Source: Vigna angularis (lineage: Eukaryota; Streptophyta; Magnoliopsida; Fabales; Fabaceae). Taken from it: a DNA stretch of 64,000 nucleotides. Below the pieces are notes generated by a model. The model ran no database searches. It was given only the letters and a program-made list of their open reading frames with translations, and was not told the DNA's origin. The position numbers were made by a program, and so were the translations under genes. Every line of letters begins with the position of its first letter. The stretch's first letter is position 1. The stretch lies in assembly GCF_016808095.1 (NCBI RefSeq), contig NC_068980.1, positions 4,560,501-4,624,500 on the forward strand. The letters are read 5' to 3'. Of the stretch, positions 55,308-64,000 are shown in pieces.

Positions 55308-57983
55308 TGTGAAACCCTGAATAATTAGTAGTAATAATTCTCTGGCACATCACCACTAATACACACACCACGTCACTGCTATGGGTAATTAAAAACCCAC
55401 TTCCAAACTCTGATTTTCCTCTCTGTCGTGCACGAAGAACCACGCCCATCATTCTCTGAAACACGCGCACGTCATACACTCAGTGCATTAAAAACGCACC
55501 AAGCACTGCATGCACGCATGCCACTTGTCACTTTGGAAGTTCTGAAATCATAATGAGGGTTGCAGGTGTCCGAAAATGAGACGCTCGCTCGTCTGGATTT
55601 GGAAGGAACAAAAAAATGATTTTTCGAAAACCTTCCGCTCACCTGCATCACTCGTCTTCTTCCTCAGAACCAAATCTTCCATTTTCTCTGATCTCTCTCT
55701 AAAACCAGTTGCCCTTCTCCCTTCTGTAACTCATCTTCTTCTTCTCCGATTCACTTTCCAGAACCATAGGAACGTTCGTCCTGCTGTGATCTTTCATTTG
55801 GACCGAACAGAACTTGGATCGGATCTGGTAAGTTTTCCTTTCTACACGTCGTCTCCTCTGGTTTCATGCGAACCCTGGTTTTGGTTGCATGCATGAGTTC
55901 TAGGTCTGAATTATGTTGATTTTTGGTGTCTTAGATTTACGTGGGAACTGTTGAGCGAAGCCTGGGTGTAAGACGTGGTTAGAGGAAAACCTAAAATCTT
56001 GTTATTGGAAGTTCACTGCTATCCGGGTAAGGGAAGCTTATATGTTTAATTTATACTGTATGTTGTATGATCTGAGTTGTATGAATGAAAAATATAAGGT
56101 TTGAGTTGTATGGATGATCACTGTTATTGTGCATGTATGAACTGCATGATGTTTGAGCTGTATGGTTGACCACTGTTATGGAATCTGGTTTTCTGATTTT
56201 GATTTATCTGTCATGAACGATCACTGTTTGCATGGATTGTATATATTGTTGGTGGTTTGAAACGCATGTTGATTTGATTATGGATGAATGGAGTATGGTT
56301 ATGGTAGAGTTGGAATGATTAAAATGTTGAAATCTGTATGAGAACTATGTTAAGGTGAAATAAATCTGGAATGAAAGTTATAAAGTTTATAAATTTGAAA
56401 TCTGGAAAATTCTGCTGAGGTTGAGAAAATCTGAAATTTTATTCATCCCCTTTGATAAATGACGCTCGTCACTGTACGGTCTTAAACCGTTCGGTTTTCC
56501 TTAAATAAACTTAGAATGGGATTCCTTCATTTGGAAAGAATTCTGCTCGTGAACGAGCGTCCCCATTTTAATACTGGAGAGCGTTCGACCTCATGTCGAG
56601 CGTTCGTCTCTGAGAGCGTTCGACCTCATGTCGAGCGTTCGTGTTTGATTACGTTCGACCTTATGTCGAGCGATTGTCTTTGAGAGCGTTCGACCTCATG
56701 TCGAGCGTTCGTCTTTGAGAGCGTTCGACCTCATGTCGAGCGTTCGTCTCTAAGAGCGTTCGACCTCATGTCGAGCGTTCGTCTTTAATGGCGTTCGACC
56801 TCATGTCGAGCGTTCGTCTTTGATAACGTACGGCTTCATGTCGAGCGTCCACCTTTGATAACGATTCGACCTTATGTCGAGCGTTCGTCTTTAATATCGT
56901 TCGGTCTCATATCAAACGTTCGTTCTAAATCGCGCAAGGTCTCCTATCAAGCGCTCGTACAATTGAATAATTATCTGATATCAAATAGCGTTCGTCCATA
57001 CAGTTAATTAACGTTCGTCTTTTTATGAAAGTGGAACATAGAATGAAAATGTGAATTAATGAAAGAGTTAAGGTGTGAGAACGATTTAAGAAATGAAGTT
57101 ATGATATTGATATTTGAACGAGCGTTCCAAGGAGGAACGACTCTGATTTCTATATTGGATATTGACTTTGGTAAAGTATGACTGTGGATAAGTTAAGACT
57201 CGCTGTCCATCCTGATGTTCCGTGATACGCCTCTTCAAGTAGAAGGGGGTATTCATGTGTGGGAACGGCAGGAGGTCCTTAGTCCATAAGTTAACATGGG
57301 CGACGTAAGAACGGACTTACCTCGAGTGGCAGCTGTTTGGTGTATCCCAGTTACTACATCACTCGGGTGCAAGGACGCTTGTAACTACACAGATTCATAC
57401 AGTCCGGACGGTCTGTCTTATTATACGTCTTTGTATGTTTATTATTTGATGAATCGCTTGCTGTATGTGTGTTTTGAAATGTAAATGTATGTGTTGATTG
57501 TATAAATTAAATATTATAAGCTTACCCTTGCGTTTCCATTGTGTTGTCTACTGTCCATGTATAATCCGCTTTGTCAAAATGCAATGATCATCCGTTGTGG
57601 ATGTGAGCAGATGGTGGTGCATCCCTTGAGCAAATGCTGGAAGAAGAAAATTTGGATGAAACAAATCTGGTGGAAGTTGATGTGAAGGCCGAGCCTTAGA
57701 GCGCTCGTTAGAATAGATCTGTGAACGTTAGTGTAGTTTAAACGTTCGGCCAAGTATTTTGTAAGGTCGTTCGTCTTAAGCTTCTAAGTTTTGTTTTGTC
57801 GTACGTTGTTTTATACATTTAAGAACGTTCGTTTCAGATTCTCATGGCCTGCGTTTATGCGCCTTCTTTTGTACTGATGCCGTTCGGCTTTTAAATCCTA
57901 ATTTTAATGCAAAGACTGTTTATGTTACTGTTAATTGTAATTAATTCTGGATTATGGTAATTACTGTATTTTGGGATGTTACA
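55308..57983 (+). mobile_element. Solo LTR of a Ty3/gypsy-type retrotransposon
   Basis: It starts TGTGAAACCCTGAA and ends TTTTGGGATGTTACA, so it has TG...CA ends with short inverted termini, close to the TGTAAC...GTTACA ends of plant Tekay/Del LTRs. The same 5 bp, ATTAT, lies immediately before (55303-55307) and after (57984-57988), a perfect target duplication. The 2676 bp hold no gag-pol, so this is a single LTR left by LTR-LTR recombination. It contains a leader with GGGTAAGGG (about 56027), the dyad array at 56579-56965 and a GC-richer 3' third with a short meaningless frame (57296-57484). The frame at 55576-55896 is also LTR sequence. Confidence 0.88.
56579..56965. repeat. Tandem array of ~35 bp CpG-rich dyad units inside the solo LTR
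   Basis: Ten or eleven units of the form GAGCGTTCGACCTCATGTCG plus AGCGTTCGTCTTT. Each contains a dyad (GCGTTCGAC / GTCGAGCG around CTCAT). The central units are nearly identical and the last three are progressively diverged. Confidence 0.93.
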
Positions 57984-58036
57984 ATTATGCCATTAATTAA
58001 TTTTAATTCCAATAATCTACCAAATAAACAAAATAA

Positions 58037-58600
58037 AATCCGATGTTAAATATATTTTTAGTCCTTTGATTTTTGGTGAAAATTGGAAATAGTTCATATT
58101 CAAATTTTTGGTTTAATTTAGTTCCTCAACTTTATAAATATGTGATTTAGTTATTTTAATTAATTTTTGTTAGATTTATTTGACGTTTCAAACGCTTTTC
58201 ATGATAACATTTAGGTTGTTTATGTAAAGAGGATCAACATAACATATTACTCTTCCTATGATTGGTATCAGAGTCAATGGTTAGTAACCCAACTCAGACA
58301 AGTACGTCTTTCTATGATAAAAGGTAAAGCCCTTGGCAGGCAATCGAAGGCAGACAACAAGATGAGCAAGAGATGTTCGATGGTATGACCATGAATCGTG
58401 AAAGAGAGCAATAGATGTTTAGTGCAAACCATAGTGTACTTGTGGATAAAAATAGACTTTCGCTATAAGAGAAATGGAGAACCATAGTCCTTTGTTGGAG
58501 GGAGAGTGTATCAATCTAGAAGAGACTCATGAAAAATTGTTAGAATTCCAAATGTAAGTCTAAGTGTCACATTTTATAGAAATAAGAAAGTACAACACCA
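58037..58600 (+). mobile_element. Retrotransposon remnant with tRNA-Met primer-binding site
   Basis: TGGTATCAGAGT at 58263-58274 is the classical plant primer-binding site complementary to the 3' end of initiator tRNA-Met, with one mismatch. The AT-rich block before it (58040-58260, TTTTTAGTCCTTTGATTTTTGG-like) could be LTR or a separate repeat. The ~300 bases after it are less AT-rich and could be a decayed leader and gag start; stops interrupt every frame. Element limits are uncertain. Confidence 0.5.
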
Positions 58601-59424
58601 TATAAGATTAAATATTCATTAATTTATTGTTTTAAGGTTTTGGATAAAAAGTTATATTAATCTCTTATCTAATTGAAATAAAATATAATGTATTATTAGT
58701 GAAAAATACACTATTATATTAATTGAAATATCAAATTATCCAACTACATTATAATACCTATGTCACATATTTCTATTTCAAATTATTAAAAACAAATTTA
58801 AAATATTAAATAACTTAATAAAATTGGGTTAAAAAAATGAATTCATGCAATTTAAATATAAATGAGTAAATTTATCTCTACACTCCTTTTTAAATTCATC
58901 TTGAGAACATCCTAAAAATAGATTTGAAATCCACCTTAATATGCAAAATTAACTTGAAGGACTTTTATATATATTATATCTGTTATAATATAAAACTTTG
59001 AAAGGATAAACAAGGTGGTCATGGGTGTCTGCATTTGAGAGGACAATTGAGATACAGTTGTAGTCAGCTGGAAATATGAAAGGGTTGGGCACTTAATCCA
59101 ACCCAATTCATTACCATCGTCATCCTGCTCCTTCCCCTTCCCACGCTTCACACGTGTCCCCTTTCTCGATCCTCTAAATGGGACCACCCTGTCCTCTTTT
59201 TTCTATCCCGCCCAGGTGAGTGGAACCCCGCTCCGCGACAACTTTCTTCAATCCTTCTCGTAACCCTCAATTCACTTTTTCACATTCACCCCATTATTTC
59301 CAATGCGGGCTACTTTCGTAAATTCCCCACCCATTCCCCTCATGCCTTATCCACAATGCTTACGCAAGCAAACAAAACTCAACAATTTTCTTTTTTCTTT
59401 TTTTTCCAAAGGCAAGCTAACCTT
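58601..59424. other. Upstream region of the S40-like gene
   Basis: AT-rich to about 59000, then a more mixed composition that would include the promoter and 5' UTR of the S40-like gene. Frames at 58936-59187 (-) and 59303-59524 (+) have no features. Confidence 0.45.
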
Positions 59425-59431
59425 TATAAAA
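59425..59431 (+). promoter_or_regulatory. TATA box of the S40-like gene
   Basis: TATAAAA, 101 bases upstream of the ATG at 59532, in a suitable C/T-rich context. Confidence 0.65.
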
Positions 59432-59531
59432 GCGCTTGGAAGAAACCTACACAGTACAGTGGCGAAGAACCTGGTAGTTCAAACAAACTCTGAATCGTAT
59501 CGGTTCGAGTTTTATCCAAAGTGAGATTTTC

Positions 59532-59993
59532 ATGGCCGCCAACGTTCGCAGAGCTACTTATCGTTTCCTCCCTGCCGTAGACAGAGATTCACTCTCCGAT
59601 TCCACCTTTGAATTCGATGAATCTGATCTCTACACCTCTGCAAACGCTAACTCTTCGGAATTCTGCAAATCTGTACGCTCCTCCAGATTCCACAGTAACT
59701 CCTCTGCTACCGTCGGCCGTGTCGGTGCTTCGGGATCGCTTCCGGTGAACGTGCCGGACTGGTCGAAGATCCTCGGCAACGAGTACGGACAGAACCGGAG
59801 GAGGAACTATGACTATGAAGAAACTCAAAGCGATGAGGAGGAAGGAGGAGGGAGAGTGCCTCCGCACGAGTTTCTGGCGAAAACGAGAATCGCTTCCTTG
59901 TCAGTGCACGAAGGAGTTGGGAGAACGCTCAAAGGACGCGATCTTAGTAGGGTTCGAAACGCGATTTGGGCGAAAACGGGATTCCAAGATTAG
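59532..59993 (+). CDS. Senescence regulator S40-like protein (DUF584)
   Basis: An intronless frame of 153 residues, a normal length and structure for this plant-specific family. The N-terminal half is Ser-rich and acidic ([16 protein letters not shown]). The middle has [14 protein letters not shown], and an acidic [14 protein letters not shown] stretch lies at about 93-106. The C-terminus carries the family signature [19 protein letters not shown] followed by [23 protein letters not shown]40 proteins are small, mostly nuclear proteins tied to leaf senescence and stress in barley and Arabidopsis; the biochemical role is not settled. A TATA box lies at 59425-59431. The minus-strand frame at 59589-59867 is its shadow. 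Confidence 0.93.
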   Translation: MAANVRRATYRFLPAVDRDSLSDSTFEFDESDLYTSANANSSEFCKSVRSSRFHSNSSATVGRVGASGSLPVNVPDWSKILGNEYGQNRRRNYDYEETQSDEEEGGGRVPPHEFLAKTRIASLSVHEGVGRTLKGRDLSRVRNAIWAKTGFQD

Positions 59994-62716
59994 AATCAAA
60001 CGAAACCTTATCATAGGACCATAAGCTAATTACTGTTACTGATTTACTACTGTTACGAGTTTTGTTCATAGATCTTCTGAGATTTATCATTTTGCGGAGT
60101 TTTTTGTTTTTGGATCGTGACCTATATGTACCAGATCGGAATTTGAGATTTTAATTTGCAGGGAGAAGTTTTTGTTTTTTAATAATACTATAATTATTGT
60201 GTTTATTATTTTGAATTAAAATTCATAGGTTTCTTGGTGGGTGGAGATTGGACCGAATATTTTGTGGTAACGACGAAATCGAAATGGTGAATTGGTGGGG
60301 CCATTGTGGAAGTGGCAGTTTTTAATGATTGGTGGGGTTTGGGTTTTGGGGGTTCATTGATGTGAGTGGGTTAAGGATGGGACCAAAATTATCAAAGCCT
60401 TATGCATATGATATGACCCCTTCTTTTTATGACAGTTGACAGAGACTCCTAACTAATCAAAACAACATTTTTGGCTCAAATTTCCCATTATTAATTGTAT
60501 AGGTCAAGTCTTATTTTTTTCAAAATATTTCATGGAAAATATTTAATAAAAGTAGTGCGATATTTAATTAAAATTAAAAGTATTAAAAAATTATGGTATT
60601 CTATTTTTTAGAGATAAATAGCATTGTCATATTTCATACAATAATTTTAATTTTATTTAAACTTAACTAATGGTTAATAATATAATTAAAAATATGTTTG
60701 TGGTCCACTGATTACTACATGTATATATTGAAAAATTGTATTAAAAAAATCACTATAACTGTTTTTGTTGGCTTGCTACTTTGGTAAATTTCCTACAGTT
60801 TCAAACTTACCTATTATTAGACTTTAACTTTAAACCTACTTTCAAACCAATAGTGTAAACCCAAAGAAGATGCTAACACACACGAGAATAAGCTAGAATC
60901 AATTTATTATATATTTTGTATTAATTTTTAAGCTTTTAATCCAAACTTTATCATTTACTTTGTATTCAACAATTTATCTCAGGCATAATTTATTGACTTT
61001 AAAACATGTTTAATGTTTAATTTTATGTATTTAAAATAATATATGACAAATAAAAAAATTGTTTACTATTTTTAATAATTGCCTAATATAAAATGTTATT
61101 TGTGTACTGGATGATTTTTATAATTCGAGTAACAATTATCCTTAAAATAGACTTTAGTTGACATGATTTTATATGATAGAATAATAACTAAACAATCACT
61201 TTATAAAGATAAACAAAATACTTTATCTTTGCTTTTAAAATACATCATTTTCTTTAAATTATTATTTTGTAAGTTCACAAAGCTCTTGCAAGATCCTGTT
61301 ATTTCATATTTTATAAATCTTTAAAATTAAATTAATTATATTCATAAATTATTTTTTAAAAATCACATATAAAAATTAAAAATTTATTTATTTTTTAACA
61401 AAAGGGGCGTTTTAAAAACCTAACTAGATAGACGAGTCTCCATCTTTCGTGATTAATTTGAAAAGTGAAATCAATGTTAATATATTTTATTATAATCAGT
61501 GAGAAAAAAAATCTATGTTGCTATATTTTTTTTGTAAAAGAAAGCAAGAATAATTATAAAAAACAAATGGTAAATGCTTTGAAACGCAGTGCACTTTTGG
61601 AGTACCTGAATAATTTTAAAGTGTGTCAATAAATTTGAGGAATATCAATACTAATTATAGCTATAAATGTATAATATGATATGATATATGATGTATAAAA
61701 CATGTATACCAATAGTTATTGATTTTTTTAATGTATTTTATCATACTTATTCTTAATTTTGTAGCTGTTGATTATTTTATGAGAGAAATACATTATTCAT
61801 TTTTAATTATTATCATAAAAGCCTTAGTTAGAGTAATATTTATACTTGTTGTAACAGGAGACATTAATGATTGTCAAAAAATTATTTAATGAGTTGTTAT
61901 ACAACTTGCTTTATACAGAGTCACCAGAATTGACTTAATAAAGAAAGACTGCATTGTTGAACCTTTGAAGTCTTCACACGCATCAAATAAAATTCAAAAG
62001 TTTCACATGCTGAAATGTCCACTTTATTTAGCTGTAAATTAAAATATGAGGAAAATAAATAAAAAATTATATTACCTGGATAAACAAGAATAAAAAAAAT
62101 TATTTTTTATGATTAATTAATTTACTTATATTTGCACATTTTAAAAGAGTCAAATCCAACTGTCTAATCATAAAATAAAGACTGATTAAATTAATTTTTG
62201 ACATCTAGGAACATTGACCGAAGGATAATATTGTCATTCTTTAACATATAATTCGTTTGTCTATTATTGTAAAAAACAAGAATTTTTTAATTTCTGGGTA
62301 TGCACAGGTTCAGTCAAATGAATGATTTATTCATCCAAAGTTAAAATTACATTAAAATATAAGCCTCTCTTTAACATATTTAACATACACGAAATCAAGA
62401 GTAGAATAATATCGAAACATTTTCTTTTAGTTATACAAGGTCAATTAACTACCTCAATTCAACTCATAAGTTTGTATTAAATTGGTGTGCTTATCAATAG
62501 GTTATAAAAGAACAATTGTAAACATAGTTTGAATTATATCTAATTTTAACCGTGTTTTAAAAGAAAGTACTTTATATGTGAATACTTTTATTTATAAACT
62601 AAACTGGTAATAAATACAGGTACGAGACTTTTCACCAATGCAAATGAGAAATAAAATTATATAATTTTGAGCTAATTGTAAATTAAAAACCATATCCCTT
62701 AAAATATGATATATGA
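59994..62716. other. Intergenic, AT-rich, no gene seen
   Basis: 3' flank of the S40-like gene, then about 2.3 kb of AT-rich DNA with no ORF above 60 codons and no clear repeat structure. Confidence 0.5.
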
Positions 62717-64000
62717 TACAGGTATAAAAACAACGTATAACAACAACTAGTCAAGGTTCAAAATAATTAGTGACATTTTTGTAAATAAATATAATTATTA
62801 GACGTCGTTTAGGATTGTAATTCGACATCAATTTGTTATAAGACATTGAATATTGAGAAGTCTGACGTCCTATTAGGTAAATTTCGTGAAAATGTTTGTG
62901 CGAAGGTGAAAATGTACTTACGTGTTACTTCAAATTCCTAAAATTAGACATCAAAAGGTTATAAAACATCGAATGCCCTAAAGTTAGAAGTCAAAAAGTT
63001 AGTGAATTCAATAAAAATTTGAGCGGGAGGTTGAAAATTCATTCACTTTATCTTAACGCGATACTCTCTTCTATGCTCAAACTTTTCTCAAATGAAGTTT
63101 GACGACTATCATATGTAATCTTTCTTTCATTTGATACAAATGCATGTTAGTTAACTACTTTAGGTATGATTTTCGTTTGTTTTGACCAATTGTTTTTGTG
63201 TTATTGCCCTTCATAGGCGTATTTTGCTTTTTCTTTTCACTGGTGGCAATACTTTATTCCGAAAAACTGACCTTTTGAAGGTTAGTTTTTGTTTTATTTT
63301 GAAGAACTTGTTTGTTGAATTTTGTTGTTGTTATTTGTTTGAGAGTATATTCAAAAACTCCAAATGACCTAAAAATTTGTCATAGATTTTGTGCTTTTGC
63401 ATATAGTTCATAGTTCATATTGTATAAAATACCAAAAACTGGATTATATATATATATATTATGCAATATACTTAATTTATATGAAAAATATGTAATGAAT
63501 TCATTTTATTATGTTGAATATGAATTGATGAATCTCAACATGGTATGAGTCTCATGAATAAATTTTGTAGTGATATGGTATGAATGGATGAATTTTAACA
63601 TGATTTGAGTCTCGTGGATAGACTCTGTAGTGGCATGACATTAGTGTACAGTTTGATGTCGAGGGTCCTGTTGTGGAGGTCATCCTAATACTCTAATAAT
63701 TCTCCAGTCTCAAGTAGAGAAAGATGTGTTATGTGGTGAGAGTGACAGGAGATTTTATCCTATGTTCAGTTGTGGCCATATGTTTGACGAACTAACCTTA
63801 TGGATAACATATAGTATTGTATTTGGTCATGAGGTCATCAGAAGTGCACGACCACCCGAGACTTCCATCAAGGTTCTATCTTGATAATAGAGTCTAGTAT
63901 AACCATTTGCATCTTACATAATTTTATTGTGAATGAATTATGTGTAGTAATAGTATTATACCTCATTTTGAATAGTCTTTTGTATATTAGCTCCCTCATA
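62717..64000 (-). mobile_element. CACTA-like element, diverged second copy, cut by window end
   Basis: From about 62717 (GGTATAAAAACAACGTATAA, compare TAGTACAAAAACAACGTATAA) to about 63440 this matches the element at 49947-50782 in the opposite orientation, with insertions and changes. Shared blocks include the GACGTCGTTTAG..TTGTAATTCGAC words (62801-62830), the GTTAGTGAATTCAATAAAAA..TTTATCTTA block (62999-63055) and the ACAAATGCATGTTAGTTAACTACTTTA block (63137-63162). After about 63460 the sequence is different (repeated TGGTATGA..TGGATGAA..TCTCATG words, then a GC-richer part to 64000) and may be the interior of a longer element. Confidence 0.55.
63444..63459. repeat. Short (TA)8 run
   Basis: A TA repeat at the point where similarity to the first CACTA-like copy ends. 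Confidence 0.85.

Noticed and set aside
55576..55896. 106-codon ORF upstream of the dyad array
   Set aside because: Lies inside the solo LTR leader with no domain; treated as LTR sequence.

Overview
This 64 kb window is AT-rich eukaryotic nuclear DNA from a flowering plant, most likely a legume. The evidence is split genes with GT/AG introns, a plastid-type HDS gene, a PIP2 aquaporin, a KDEL-tailed protein disulfide isomerase, a receptor-like kinase and plant transposon families. A Vigna/Phaseolus-type legume is my inference from the repeat style; it is not shown by any single marker.

Layout. 1-1231 (+): 3' end of a multi-pass membrane protein gene of unknown function. 2.3-6.2 kb: a repeat block with a probable minus-strand LTR carrying a ~60 bp dyad-repeat array, a long direct duplication on each side of it, and a MULE-like element with ~266 bp terminal inverted repeats. 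9.4-14.8 kb (+): complete HDS gene with 19 coding exons and 740 codons plus stop, the penultimate step of the plastid MEP isoprenoid pathway. 18.1-18.7 kb: decayed Ty3/gypsy gag. The next six gene models are all on the minus strand: an AGP-like membrane-anchored wall protein (20.5-20.9 kb); a 12-exon PDI with KDEL (23.1-27.2 kb); a 9-exon receptor-like kinase that looks like a pseudokinase (28.3-30.9 kb); a small signal-peptide/one-TM protein (35.5-35.9 kb); a 4-exon PIP2 aquaporin (42.9-44.0 kb); and a small acidic hypothetical protein (48.4-48.6 kb). 49.9-50.8 kb: a short CACTA-like non-autonomous element. 55.3-58.0 kb: a solo LTR with a perfect 5 bp target duplication and an internal array of ~35 bp dyad units. 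58.0-58.6 kb: a retrotransposon primer-binding-site remnant. 59.5-60.0 kb (+): an S40/DUF584 senescence-regulator-like gene. 62.7-64 kb: an inverted, longer relative of the CACTA-like element that runs off the window.

The genes do not form a pathway or cluster. This is ordinary plant gene space: housekeeping, secretory, membrane and regulatory genes separated by 2-7 kb of AT-rich DNA and decayed transposons. Exon models were built by hand from splice consensus, reading-frame continuity and remembered family structure; the HDS, PDI, PIP2 and kinase models each stay in frame from start to stop. I did not find a clearly new biological system. The best leads are the receptor-like pseudokinase (HRD changed to HTN), the LTRs that carry arrays of CpG-rich dyads, and the gene-poor MULE carrying non-TIR internal sequence.
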